Below, piece by piece: positions 30,191 through 39,184 of a stretch of 64,000 nt of DNA. This DNA comes from Scopulibacillus darangshiensis. Lineage in GTDB: Bacteria > Bacillota > Bacilli > Bacillales > Sporolactobacillaceae. The notes under the pieces were generated by a model. It saw only the letters and a program-made list of their open reading frames with translations, was not told the DNA's origin and made no database searches. The DNA lies in NCBI RefSeq assembly GCF_004341035.1, contig NZ_SLXK01000014.1, positions 27,532-91,531 on the forward strand, given 5' to 3'. Made by a program: the position numbers and the translations under genes. Position 1 is the stretch's first letter. The number at the start of each line of letters is the position of its first letter.

Positions 30191-31738
30191 ATGAAAACAG
30201 AATACATGATGGGAGTAGATATTGGTACAACAAGCACCAAAGCGGTTTTATTCACAAGTGACGGTAAGGTGGCAGCGGGACAATCGGCCGGTTATCCGCT
30301 AGCAAGCCCAACACCATCCACCGCTGAACAAGACCCTGATGACATCTATAGAGCGGTTAAAATTGCTATTAGTCATACGATGGCGGAAAGCAGTATTAAC
30401 CCTAAGGATTTGATGTTTATCTCCTTCAGCTCGGCCATGCACAGTGTTATTGCTGTTGATAGCATGGACAAGCCGCTTACCAAAAGCATTACCTGGGCGG
30501 ATAACCGCAGTGAGCCATATTCAGAGAGAATCAAACATGACATGAATGGCCACGATATTTATTTGCGAACGGGCACACCCATTCATCCTATGTCCCCATT
30601 GACAAAAATTTTGTGGCTTCATGGCGAGAAACGAGAGATTTTTAACCGGACAGCTAAGTTTATAGGTATTAAAGAATATGTTTTCCATAAATTTTTTGGC
30701 GAATATATTGTCGATTATTCGATCGCTTCCGCAACGGGGCTATTCAATTTGGAAAACTTGGATTGGGACGATCAAGCCCTTGATGCGGCTCACATCTCCC
30801 CTGACCGTCTCTCAAGGCCAGTACCGACCACCCACACTATTCATGGATTGCCGGTGCCGCTTGCTCGGGAACTGGGTATTGCCGCCGCGACACCGTTTGT
30901 TGTCGGAGCAAGTGATGGCGTGCTGTCGAACCTCGGTGTGAATGCCATTAAGCCTGGGGTCCTGGCGGTCACAATTGGTACAAGCGGCGCGATTCGGACA
31001 GTCAATGAGAAGCCCCTGACCGATCCAAAAGGCAGGACGTTTTGTTATGCTCTAACAGAAAAGCATTGGGTCATCGGCGGGCCGGTTAATAACGGGGGGA
31101 TGATTTTCCGCTGGGTTCGCGATCAACTTGGCTCAAAGGAAATCACTCAAGCTAACGAAGCAGAGAAAGATCCCTACGATCTCCTGACTGAAGCTGCTGA
31201 AAAAGTTGCACCAGGTGCTGAAGGGCTGCTCTTCCACCCTTACATGGCCGGTGAACGCGCGCCGTTATGGAACGCAAATGCCAGAGGCTCGTTCTTCGGT
31301 CTAGCGCTTCACCATACCCGCGAACACCTTATCCGGGCCGTGCTGGAAGGTGTGATATTCAATCTGTACAGTGTCCAGCTTGCCTTGCAGGAATTGATTG
31401 GCGTGCCGAAAAGCATCCAGGCTACAGGCGGTTTTGCCCGCTCAGCGCTTTGGAGGCAAATCATGGCCGATATCTTTGATCAAGAGGTCACGGTCCCAGA
31501 AAGCTTTGAAAGCTCCTGTTTGGGTGCCGCTGTTCTTGGCATGTATGCGGTTGGAACGATCGAATCCCTTGACGTTGTCCAGCACATGGTCGGTGCCACC
31601 TATAAGCATCAGCCTAATCCAGAGAATGTGAAAATTTATGAGGAACTCATGCCAATTTTCTTATCGATTTCACGAAAGCTAGGCATTGATTACGATCGGA
31701 TCGCAGCATTTCAGAAGAAGCATTTGGAGGATATTTAG
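30191..31738 (+). CDS. gntK: Gluconokinase (FGGY family)
   Basis: Phosphorylates gluconate to 6-phosphogluconate. The FGGY N-terminus GVDIGTTSTKAVLF, the mid-region SFSSAMHSVIAVD, and the C-terminal ATGGFARSALWRQIMAD match Bacillus GntK; length 515 residues is normal. No gluconate permease, GntR or 6-phosphogluconate dehydrogenase is adjacent, unlike the classic gnt operon, so uptake must be encoded elsewhere, or the substrate could be another aldonic acid or sugar. Confidence 0.88.
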   Translation: MKTEYMMGVDIGTTSTKAVLFTSDGKVAAGQSAGYPLASPTPSTAEQDPDDIYRAVKIAISHTMAESSINPKDLMFISFSSAMHSVIAVDSMDKPLTKSITWADNRSEPYSERIKHDMNGHDIYLRTGTPIHPMSPLTKILWLHGEKREIFNRTAKFIGIKEYVFHKFFGEYIVDYSIASATGLFNLENLDWDDQALDAAHISPDRLSRPVPTTHTIHGLPVPLARELGIAAATPFVVGASDGVLSNLGVNAIKPGVLAVTIGTSGAIRTVNEKPLTDPKGRTFCYALTEKHWVIGGPVNNGGMIFRWVRDQLGSKEITQANEAEKDPYDLLTEAAEKVAPGAEGLLFHPYMAGERAPLWNANARGSFFGLALHHTREHLIRAVLEGVIFNLYSVQLALQELIGVPKSIQATGGFARSALWRQIMADIFDQEVTVPESFESSCLGAAVLGMYAVGTIESLDVVQHMVGATYKHQPNPENVKIYEELMPIFLSISRKLGIDYDRIAAFQKKHLEDI

Positions 31739-31744
31739 AAATTT

Positions 31745-31797
31745 AAAAAACCTCCTTGATAACACAATTAACCAGGATGGGACTTGTATCAAGGAGG
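31745..31797 (-). terminator. Terminator of the DAHP synthase gene
   Basis: CCTCCTTGATA pairs perfectly with TATCAAGGAGG across a 25-base loop. On the minus strand it is followed by TTTTTT. It lies between convergent gntK and aroA and may also stabilise the gntK end. Confidence 0.8.
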
Positions 31798-31835
31798 GGA
31801 GGTAACAGTTATTTATTTAAAATCGCCAATCCTCT

Positions 31836-32912
31836 TTATTGAGGGACGACGTTAAACGCTTTAAGCGCAGCCATAAATTCATTAAACTGCGGGATATCCA
31901 TTTGCTGTGCGGCATCTGACAGGGCTGTCGCAGGATCAGGATGCACCTCTGCCATCACAGCATCTGCCCCAATGGCAATAGCTGCTTTTGCAGCAGGGAG
32001 CAATAAATCTTTTCTTCCGGTAGAGTGGGTGACATCCACGGCGACCGGCAAATGGGTTTCCTTCTTCAAAATCGGCACACTTGAAATATCCAAGGTGTTT
32101 CGGGTTGCCTTTTCATAGGTGCGAATACCTCTTTCACAAAGGATTATTTTACTATTCCCTTGGGATATAATGTATTCTGCTGCAAAAATGAATTCCTCAA
32201 TCGTCGCGGACATTCCGCGTTTTAACAGGACAGGCCTATCGACTGAACCCGCAGCTTTTAAAAGGTCAAAGTTTTGCATATTGCGAGCGCCAATTTGGAT
32301 GACATCTAGGTAATCAAGCGCCACCTCAATATCATTAGGATGAGTAATTTCACTGACTACTGCCAGATCAAGCTCATCTGCCACCCGCTTCAAAATTTTC
32401 AACCCTTCTATCCCAAGACCTTGAAAGTCATATGGGGATGTCCGCGGTTTGAACGCACCGCCGCGCATTAATTTTAAACCATGGCCTTTTATAGCCTGGG
32501 CAACCTCTTTCACTTGATCATAACTTTCAACGGCGCATGGCCCCATGACAAAATGAGGCTTGCCATCACCAATTTTTTCTCCTTTAATTTCCACTACAGT
32601 ATCTTCAGGCTGCTTTTTGCGGGAAACAAGCAATGTTTTTTGATTGTCCACTTTTTGCAGCTCAAGACTTGCCTTAAAGATTTGTTTGAATAAATGTTGA
32701 AGGGTAGCTGTGGAAAATGGCCCTTCGTTGTTGTCCCTAACCGTATCCAGCAATTGCCGCTCGCGAACCGGGTCATAACGGTTTGTACCTTGTTCTTCTT
32801 TTACTTTTCCAATGTTCTCGACAATTTTCCCTCGGCGATTAAGCAACTCTAACAGCTCAAGGTCGATTGCGTCGATTTGTGACCTAAGACCTTCCAGGCT
32901 TTGATTCGACAT
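31836..32912 (-). CDS. aroA: 3-deoxy-7-phosphoheptulonate synthase with N-terminal chorismate mutase
   Basis: First enzyme of the shikimate pathway. Residues 1-85 form an AroQ chorismate mutase domain ([23 protein letters not shown]...RYDPVRE), which in Bacillus senses chorismate and prephenate for feedback. Residues about 100-358 are the DAHP synthase of the KDPG-aldolase-like type with [24 protein letters not shown] and [12 protein letters not shown]. Length is 358 residues, normal for the Bacillus fusion. It is divergent from the Phe T-box and HisC-type aminotransferase gene. Confidence 0.96.
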   Translation of the reverse strand: MSNQSLEGLRSQIDAIDLELLELLNRRGKIVENIGKVKEEQGTNRYDPVRERQLLDTVRDNNEGPFSTATLQHLFKQIFKASLELQKVDNQKTLLVSRKKQPEDTVVEIKGEKIGDGKPHFVMGPCAVESYDQVKEVAQAIKGHGLKLMRGGAFKPRTSPYDFQGLGIEGLKILKRVADELDLAVVSEITHPNDIEVALDYLDVIQIGARNMQNFDLLKAAGSVDRPVLLKRGMSATIEEFIFAAEYIISQGNSKIILCERGIRTYEKATRNTLDISSVPILKKETHLPVAVDVTHSTGRKDLLLPAAKAAIAIGADAVMAEVHPDPATALSDAAQQMDIPQFNEFMAALKAFNVVPQ

Positions 32913-33007
32913 AAATGGCCCTCCCCCATAATATTTAAATTCACTTTAACGAATTAAAACATAAACGCATAAAATCGAAAAAGTTATTTTTGGTTATAGT
33001 TAAAAAC

Positions 33008-33034
33008 ATTATACAACTTTTGCTATTTTGTCAA
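33008..33034 (-). promoter_or_regulatory. Promoter of aroA
   Basis: Minus strand TTGACA (33029-33034) and TATAAT (33008-33013) are both perfect hexamers but are spaced by only 15 bases. The leader to the ATG is about 90 bases with no obvious riboswitch. Confidence 0.6.
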
Positions 33035-33201
33035 TACCTTTTTAAAAAAATGGGCACGATTTAAAAAAGTCTTTTCACACTTAAACCAGAATGTTCACTA
33101 ATGAAAACCCTTACAATTAATCTGATTTTTTTATCTTTTTAAAATAAAGGCTTTACAAGATGAGGTCACACATGGTAAAACTTTTAATAATACTTTTAAA
33201 C

Positions 33202-33451
33202 GCGATGACAGGATCCAGTAGTGTTTAGCTTCCCTTTTCAGAGAGCTGATGGTTGGTGGGAATCAGCACAAGGTTAGACACGAATTTCGTTCCATGAGCT
33301 TCTTTTCCAAAAGTTTGACGTGCCGTCATACGATTAAGAAAAGACGGGTAAAGCCGTTAACCGTTTCGAGAGGTGGAAAGTTTCTTTTCCGCAATTTTGG
33401 GTGGTACCGCGAGCAATTCGTCCCTGCTTTTTATTAAGCAGGGACTTTTTT
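33202..33451 (+). ncRNA. T-box leader (Phe specifier) before hisC
   Basis: Stem I contains the AGTA motif followed by GTGT, pairing with ACAC, and the specifier loop GAATTTCG, giving codon TTC (Phe) followed by G. AGAGAGCTGATGG forms the distal region. The T-box GGGTGGTACCGCGAGC at about 33400 precedes the terminator GTCCCTGCTT/AAGCAGGGAC with TTTTTT. Downstream lies a HisC-type aminotransferase, so control by phenylalanine points to aromatic synthesis. Confidence 0.9.
33420..33451 (+). terminator. Regulated terminator of the Phe T-box
   Basis: GTCCCTGCTT and AAGCAGGGAC form a ten-pair stem followed by six T. It competes with the T-box antiterminator. Confidence 0.9.
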
Positions 33452-33475
33452 CGTTCATGATAACTTATGTCCAGC

Positions 33476-33503
33476 CGGAAAGTTTATTCTTTCTGATTAA
33501 CTT
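33476..33503. repeat. Dispersed palindromic repeat, module B
   Basis: GGAAAGTTTATTCTTTCTG followed by ATTAACTT matches the copies at 7521 and 14171. It lies between the T-box terminator and the hisC start, so it is transcribed into the 5' leader of hisC mRNA. Confidence 0.75.
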
Positions 33504-33524
33504 AAAAATAAGGTGAAAGGGTTG

Positions 33525-34625
33525 GTGCTAAAAATGTTAGTTAAAAATCAATTATTATCATTAAAGGCTTATGAGCCTGGAAAAACAGTTGAAGAAATAA
33601 AAAATACGTATGGTCTTAAAAACATTGTTAAGCTGGCTTCAAACGAGAATCCTTATGGCTGCTCGAAAAAAGTATCGGAAGCGCTTGCTAATTTTTCGGC
33701 GGAATATGCTCTTTATCCCGATGGAGCTGCCGGCCGCCTTAGAGAACGTGTCGCAAAACATGTAGATGTTGATCCAAAAGCCCTTATTTTCGGAAGCGGT
33801 CTTGATGAGGTCATTCAAATCATTAGCCGATCTCTTCTGACACCCCAATCAAATATAGTCATGGCTGCACCTTCCTTTTCACAATACAAGCTGCATGCAG
33901 TCATTGAAGGTGCCGAAGTTAGAGAGGTGCCAACTGTTGACGGATATCATGACTTAGAAAGCATGCTTAAGCGAGTCGATCCGAATACCAAAATCGTGTG
34001 GCTATGCAATCCAAACAATCCAACCGGAACCTATGTCAATGGCACTTCATTGAAATCCTTTCTGCAACGTGTCCCTCAAGACACATTAGTTGTTTTGGAT
34101 GAGGCCTATTATGAATATGTTACTGCCAGTGACTACCCTAACACTTTGCCGCTATTAGCGGAATATGACAACCTTATGATTCTGCGTACTTTTTCTAAAG
34201 CATACGGTCTTGCCGGATTTCGGGTGGGATACGGTATCGGCAGTCCAGACCTCATTCAGCTGCTGGAAGTTACCCGGCTGCCGTTCAACACAAACCGATT
34301 GGGCCAGACCGCCGCTGTTGCCGCGTTAGATGATGAAGCATTTTTGCAGCACTGTGTAAGGAAAAATAAAAATGGTTTAGATGCGTTTACTGCTTTTTGC
34401 AACAAAAACCATCTCGGCTTCTACCCTTCACAGGCGAATTTTATCTTTTTAAAAACGGATCAGGCTAATTCCTTATTTGAACTGCTTTTGCAAAAAGGCT
34501 TTATTATCCGGCCGTTCCCGAACGGCGTCCGGATCACCATTGGGAAAGAAGAGGATAATCGACAATTACTTTTAAGTCTTCAAGATATTCTAGATCACGA
34601 GAGCCGTCATTTGCTGTCATCTTGA
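33525..34625 (+). CDS. hisC: Histidinol-phosphate/aromatic aminotransferase
   Basis: Class I/II PLP aminotransferase very similar to Bacillus HisC, which transaminates both histidinol phosphate and phenylpyruvate or hydroxyphenylpyruvate. LASNENPYGCS, CNPNNPTGTYV, VVLDEAYYEYV and TFSKAYGLAGFRVGYG (PLP lysine) are visible. No other his gene is near. The Phe-type T-box and divergent DAHP synthase favour a role in phenylalanine/tyrosine synthesis here. The start is uncertain: GTG 33525 follows AAAGGG closely; GTG 33513 and ATG 33534 are alternatives. Confidence 0.92.
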   Translation: MLKMLVKNQLLSLKAYEPGKTVEEIKNTYGLKNIVKLASNENPYGCSKKVSEALANFSAEYALYPDGAAGRLRERVAKHVDVDPKALIFGSGLDEVIQIISRSLLTPQSNIVMAAPSFSQYKLHAVIEGAEVREVPTVDGYHDLESMLKRVDPNTKIVWLCNPNNPTGTYVNGTSLKSFLQRVPQDTLVVLDEAYYEYVTASDYPNTLPLLAEYDNLMILRTFSKAYGLAGFRVGYGIGSPDLIQLLEVTRLPFNTNRLGQTAAVAALDDEAFLQHCVRKNKNGLDAFTAFCNKNHLGFYPSQANFIFLKTDQANSLFELLLQKGFIIRPFPNGVRITIGKEEDNRQLLLSLQDILDHESRHLLSS

Positions 34626-34711
34626 CCTTTTCATAAAAAAGGGCTAATTTTTTTCCCCAGCAGCCATAAGCATGTAAGCGCTGCCGGATAAAAACAGACA
34701 TTTTTTAGTGC

Positions 34712-34740
34712 TTTACAAAACACCACTCGGTTGATAGAAT
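34712..34740 (+). promoter_or_regulatory. Promoter of the serine operon
   Basis: TTTACA (34712-34717) and TAGAAT (34735-34740) are spaced by 17 bases, about 55 bases before the T-box stem I. Confidence 0.72.
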
Positions 34741-34794
34741 ACTTAAAAATCATAGAATTGCACTAATCATTCAATTCAAGTGAATAATAGAACA

Positions 34795-35041
34795 GTGATG
34801 ACGAAGATGGTGTGAGGGATAAGCTTCAGAGAGCCGGAGAAGCTGAGAACCGGTGCTGGTCCCCCATTGATCCGAGCACTTCTGAACTGGCCAATCGAAG
34901 CGAGTAGATTGGTCCGGCCGTAGCCGTTAAAGTCTCAAAAATGAGGCTGCCATTGATTTATGGCAGCAAATGAGGGTGGCACCGCGTGTAACGACGTCCC
35001 TCATAGCATGCTTAAAGTATGTTATGAGGGACGTTTTTTTA
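34795..35041 (+). ncRNA. T-box leader (Ser specifier) before the serine genes
   Basis: Stem I lower helix GAAG/CTTC and upper helix GGAT/ATCC enclose GAGCA, giving codon AGC (Ser) followed by A. AGAGAGCCGGAGAAGCTGAG is the distal part. The T-box GAGGGTGGCACCGCG near 34973 is followed by terminator arms ACGTCCCTCATA and TATGAGGGACGT with TTTTTTT. It precedes an aminotransferase and serA, so serine starvation should raise serine synthesis. Confidence 0.9.
34994..35041 (+). terminator. Regulated terminator of the Ser T-box
   Basis: ACGTCCCTCATA and TATGAGGGACGT pair perfectly and are followed by seven T; the left arm overlaps the T-box antiterminator side. Confidence 0.88.
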
Positions 35042-35080
35042 ATTTTTTTATAATCAGAATGTTAATGAGAGGGTGGGAGT

Positions 35081-36238
35081 ATGCTATTAAATCAAGAATT
35101 TTTATTTACCCCCGGTCCTACGCCAATTCCGGACCGGGTAACACGTGCTATGAATCAACCGATGATTGGCCATCGATCCCAAGCTTTTTCACAATTACTT
35201 GAGGAGACGTCCACGCGTCTTAAGCCTGTTTTTGGCTCAACAGAACCCGTCTATTTAGTTGCAGGCAGCGGGACATCAGCCCTGGAGACGGCAGTCACTA
35301 ATGTTGTCACTGAAGGTGATGATGTGATCGTCATCGTTGCCGGTGCCTTTGGTGACCGTTTCGCAAATGTATGTGAAGCCTATGGCGCCAATGTCCACCG
35401 ATTGGACATCGAGTGGGGAAGTGCCTGTACACCTGATAGACTTGAAGATTTTATCAAGCAGCTTAATACGGAGATCAAGGCCGTCTTTGCCACCTATTGT
35501 GAGACATCAACAGGTGTCCTCAATCCTATCAAGGAACTTGGCAAAGTCACGAAGCAATTAACAGACGCACTCTTCATTGTCGATGGTGTCAGCTGCATTG
35601 GTGCTGTACCGGTTGATATGAAAAGCTGGCACATTGATGTGCTTGTAGCTGGTTCTCAAAAGGCACTCATGCTTCCGCCCGGACTTGCGTTTATTGCCAT
35701 CAATGATGATGTGAAAACAGTTATAAAAAACTGCCGGACAAAACGATTTTATTTTGATCTTAACAGCTATATTAATTCTTACGAAACGCAGAAATCAACG
35801 CCGTTTACTCCGGCGGTATCCCTTATTAACGGCGCACTGGAAGTTTGTAAGATGATTGAGGAAGAGGGCATGGAACAGGTGATCAGCCGCCATCAATTAT
35901 TGAAGCGGATGGTTCGCGAGGGACTGAAGGCGATAGAATTGCCATTGCTTGTTAAGGATGAAGACGCATCCCCTACCGTCACTGCAGTTAAGCCGGAAAA
36001 TAGTTCCGCCAATGAACTAAAGAAACTTCTCCAGCAGCGTTATTCTATTATATTAGGCGGCGGGCAAAAGAAATTAAAAGGTGAGATTTTCAGAATTGGC
36101 CATATGGGTTACAGCACACCTTTTGATATTTTAAAAGTATTAGGTGCAATCGAAATGGCGGTCAGTCAAGTTGAAGGCCGTGATGTCTTAGGAAAAGCAA
36201 CAGGAAAAGCTGAGGAGGTTTGGAGTCATGAATTATAA
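35081..36238 (+). CDS. Class V aminotransferase, probable phosphoserine aminotransferase
   Basis: PLP aminotransferase of the alanine-glyoxylate/serine-pyruvate type, 385 residues. FTPGPTPIPDRVTRAM and the PLP-lysine segment VAGSQKALMLPPGLAF are visible. This family replaces classical SerC in several lineages. The Ser-type T-box upstream and an 11-base overlap with serA downstream argue that it transaminates phosphohydroxypyruvate. Classical SerC is not in the window. Alternative: glyoxylate or purine-catabolic aminotransferase, less likely in this context. Confidence 0.85.
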   Translation: MLLNQEFLFTPGPTPIPDRVTRAMNQPMIGHRSQAFSQLLEETSTRLKPVFGSTEPVYLVAGSGTSALETAVTNVVTEGDDVIVIVAGAFGDRFANVCEAYGANVHRLDIEWGSACTPDRLEDFIKQLNTEIKAVFATYCETSTGVLNPIKELGKVTKQLTDALFIVDGVSCIGAVPVDMKSWHIDVLVAGSQKALMLPPGLAFIAINDDVKTVIKNCRTKRFYFDLNSYINSYETQKSTPFTPAVSLINGALEVCKMIEEEGMEQVISRHQLLKRMVREGLKAIELPLLVKDEDASPTVTAVKPENSSANELKKLLQQRYSIILGGGQKKLKGEIFRIGHMGYSTPFDILKVLGAIEMAVSQVEGRDVLGKATGKAEEVWSHEL

Positions 36239-37865
36239 AGTACTTGTAACAGATCAGGTAAGTGACAGCGGGTTAAAACAACTCTATGATCACCCGGGAT
36301 TTATCGTTGATAAGCAAACTGGACTTGAGCCGCATGAGTTGAAAAAAGTGATTAAAGATTACGATGCCTTAATTGTTCGAAGCCAAACAAATGTCACCGA
36401 GGAAATCCTTGAGGCAGCCGAGCGGTTGAGAATTGTTGCCCGCGCGGGTGTCGGTGTCGATAATATTAATGTCGATGCCGCCACAAAAAAAGGCATTATC
36501 GTCATCAACGCTCCGGGAGCGAACACGATTGCTGCAACGGAGCACACATTGGCTATGATGCTGTCATTAGCTAGACAAATCCCCCTCGCCCATCAATCAA
36601 CATCCGGTGGAAAATGGGAACGGAAAGCCTTTAAAGGTGTTGAACTCTATCAAAAAACACTAGGAATCATAGGCATGGGCCGTATCGGCACAGAGGTTGC
36701 GAAGCGAGCAAAAGGCTTTCAGATGTCCATCCTGGGCTTCGACCCCTACTTAACGGAAGATCGGGCTAAGAAACTTGGGATCACGAAGGCAAGTCTTGAT
36801 GACATTGCCCAGAATTCGGATTTTATTACGGTCCATACCCCTTTAACACATAATACCAAAGCACTTGTTAATAAAGAATATTTGCAGAAGGTAAAAGAAG
36901 GGGTGCGGATTATCAATTGCGCCCGCGGCGGCATCATTGATGAAGCGGCCCTCATTGAAGCGATTAAGGAAGGACGCGTTGCGGGTGCAGCCCTTGATGT
37001 CTACGAACAGGAGCCTCCGGCTAACCCTGACCTGCTTGAATCGTCCAAGGTAATTGTAACACCGCATCTTGGAGCATCCACACAGGAAGCACAGGAAAAA
37101 GTTGCCCAAGAGGTGAGCGCAGAAATTATCGAGATTTTTGAAAAACAATCGGTCCATCACGCGGTCAATCTGCCGCAGGTATCTGGCCATGCGCAGCAAA
37201 GAATGAAGCCATACCTTCAAGTCGGCGAACAAATGGCACAGCTTCTTATTCAATTATTTAAGCAAGCACCGGAACGGATTGAAATTGAATATTGCGGTGA
37301 CCTTTTGGAGGAAGATACGGGTTTGCTGACAAGAACGTTGATCAAAGGCATCCTCTCCTACCATTTAAGTGATTCTGTTAATATTATCAATGTCCTGCAT
37401 TTATTGAAGGATCAAGGTCTCGTATATAATGTACAAAAAAATGCTAAGCGCAAAGGCTTTTCTAATTATATGGAACTCACTTTAATCAATGGCGGTGAAA
37501 GTGTCAATATTGGCGCCACTGTATTGAATGGTTATGGTCCTCGGATCGTCACCATCAACGGCTACCGGGTTGACTTGAAGCCTGAAGCCGACCTATTGTA
37601 TATCAAGCACCATGATTTGCCGGGGGTTATCGGTCAGGTTGGTTCAATTCTCGGAAACTATCATATTAATATAGGCACCATGCAAGTTGGCAGAACATCC
37701 ATTGGCGGCGAAGCCATCATGCTATTGACGCTTGATAAAAAGGCGAATGATGAGGTCATTGACACACTGCTTCTGCTTTCTGGTCTGCAAGAAGCGCAGA
37801 TGCTGAATTTGGAAAGCCAATATGCTATGAGCGACGAAGTGGGACAGGTCAACATCTATCAATAA
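36228..37865 (+). CDS. serA: D-3-phosphoglycerate dehydrogenase
   Basis: First enzyme of serine synthesis, oxidising 3-phosphoglycerate. The NAD loop GIIGMGRIGTEVAKRAKGF, VHTPLTHNTKALV, NCARGGIIDE (catalytic arginine) and the HLGAST segment are intact, followed by the intervening domain and a C-terminal ACT domain (about residues 460-535) that binds serine. The length of 545 residues is slightly above the usual ~525. Its start overlaps the aminotransferase gene, giving a two-gene serine operon under T-box control. No serB is adjacent. Confidence 0.96.
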   Translation: MNYKVLVTDQVSDSGLKQLYDHPGFIVDKQTGLEPHELKKVIKDYDALIVRSQTNVTEEILEAAERLRIVARAGVGVDNINVDAATKKGIIVINAPGANTIAATEHTLAMMLSLARQIPLAHQSTSGGKWERKAFKGVELYQKTLGIIGMGRIGTEVAKRAKGFQMSILGFDPYLTEDRAKKLGITKASLDDIAQNSDFITVHTPLTHNTKALVNKEYLQKVKEGVRIINCARGGIIDEAALIEAIKEGRVAGAALDVYEQEPPANPDLLESSKVIVTPHLGASTQEAQEKVAQEVSAEIIEIFEKQSVHHAVNLPQVSGHAQQRMKPYLQVGEQMAQLLIQLFKQAPERIEIEYCGDLLEEDTGLLTRTLIKGILSYHLSDSVNIINVLHLLKDQGLVYNVQKNAKRKGFSNYMELTLINGGESVNIGATVLNGYGPRIVTINGYRVDLKPEADLLYIKHHDLPGVIGQVGSILGNYHINIGTMQVGRTSIGGEAIMLLTLDKKANDEVIDTLLLLSGLQEAQMLNLESQYAMSDEVGQVNIYQ

Positions 37866-37871
37866 TGAGTG

Positions 37872-37906
37872 AAAGGGAGATGGTTTTATACCATCTCCCT
37901 TTTTAT
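37872..37906 (+). terminator. Intrinsic terminator of the serine operon
   Basis: AAAGGGAGATGGT and ACCATCTCCCTTT form a 13-pair stem with a five-base loop, followed by TTTTATTT. Confidence 0.93.
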
Positions 37907-37958
37907 TTGGCGGCGGGCACGATTAGCCAATCTTAATTCCCATAGTAGCTTTTTTAGG

Positions 37959-39104
37959 TCAGTTTTCCTTTAAATCAGTGATTAGTCCCCGAACATCCAG
38001 GACATGGTCTAAAATATAGTCAGCATTTTGGGCTTCAAAGTCAGCTCTTGCCGCTTTTCCGGATAGGCCAGTCAAAACAGCAGCAAAGCGGCAGCCGATT
38101 TCCTTAGCGGCATATAAATCGGCAAGCGAATCACCGACAATAAGGACTCTTTCAGCATTTTTTAGCGGCAATGTCTTGGTAATACAGTCAATTACCGGGG
38201 TCTGTTTTCCCAGTAACGAAGCGATAAAGGAAAACGGATTAGGCTTTGCAAGCGGCATGTGTTCCGGATAATCCCTTTCAGCATGCAACACATCATCCGC
38301 CGTCACAATACGATCCTTGTCAAAGTAATCTAACCAGCCCAAGTGTTTGAAAGGTTCGATTGTTTCAAGTTCAGGCCGTCCGGTTCCAATCCCAATAGAT
38401 ACCCCTTCATCTTTTAGCGATTGAAATAATCGCCCGATTGCTTCAGGCTCACCTATTGTCTTTTCATCATTTAAAAATCCCGGTTTCCCATTCTGTACGG
38501 ATGTTTTGCCTGTCGAAGCCACAATATTTTCATCACCGACATACCACTCTTGTGATGCATGCTCACAGATATCCCAAAGGCTGCTCTGTCTTTTAAAAAT
38601 CGTTGTCTTAACACCCAACTTTTGTTCTGCAACATGATTTAAGAACGTAAGCAACTCTTCCTTCTCTGCATTAGTTTGCTTGAAATCCTCAATAAAAGCG
38701 CCATAGTCAATTCTCAGCTGATATTTTGCAAAAATAGCTTTCATAGCGGACAATGTTTCCCGGTTAATATCCTGTGCCAGCCAGTCATTGATCAATGACT
38801 GCTCGACATCCCTGATTTGGGACAAAAGATGGATGAGCTGATGACTAAAAGCAAGGTAAATCATATCCCAATTCGCATTAAGGCCCCTTGCCTTCATCAA
38901 CTTAAGAACGAGATCATTTTGAAATACTTGCTCCCTTATTTGGCTGATGTCATCATCCTGAAGATCAGTCTTGAATGCTTTTGGATTCAATCCAAGGTAA
39001 TTGTTGCTATATAGCAGCTCCCAAACTGTTAATGCCGAAGCATCAAAATAACGCTCCTCACTAAGCAGCACACCGTCAACATCAAAAAGAACCGTTTCAA
39101 TCAT
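37959..39104 (-). CDS. HAD-superfamily hydrolase of unknown substrate
   Basis: Haloacid-dehalogenase fold phosphatase, 381 residues. Motif I FDVDGVLLSEE (Asp nucleophile, residue 8) is at the N-terminus, IGTGRPELET gives motif II, the KPNPFSFIASLLGK region gives the motif III lysine, and VGDSLADLYAAKEIGC is motif IV. A long helical insert (about residues 30-200) separates motif I from II, larger than in typical small-molecule phosphatases. It stands alone between serA and the BNR-repeat gene. Specific function not recognisable. Confidence 0.85.
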   Translation of the reverse strand: MIETVLFDVDGVLLSEERYFDASALTVWELLYSNNYLGLNPKAFKTDLQDDDISQIREQVFQNDLVLKLMKARGLNANWDMIYLAFSHQLIHLLSQIRDVEQSLINDWLAQDINRETLSAMKAIFAKYQLRIDYGAFIEDFKQTNAEKEELLTFLNHVAEQKLGVKTTIFKRQSSLWDICEHASQEWYVGDENIVASTGKTSVQNGKPGFLNDEKTIGEPEAIGRLFQSLKDEGVSIGIGTGRPELETIEPFKHLGWLDYFDKDRIVTADDVLHAERDYPEHMPLAKPNPFSFIASLLGKQTPVIDCITKTLPLKNAERVLIVGDSLADLYAAKEIGCRFAAVLTGLSGKAARADFEAQNADYILDHVLDVRGLITDLKEN

Positions 39105-39184
39105 TTTCCGATACTCCCCCCTTTACTTTTATCCTTTAGTCTAGCATAGTTTTGCAAATCTTTCTTTCACCTCATTTTTAATAC

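Noticed and set aside
34671..34684. cre-like sequence ATGTAAGCGCTGCC near the Ser T-box
   Set aside because: The right half does not fit the cre consensus.
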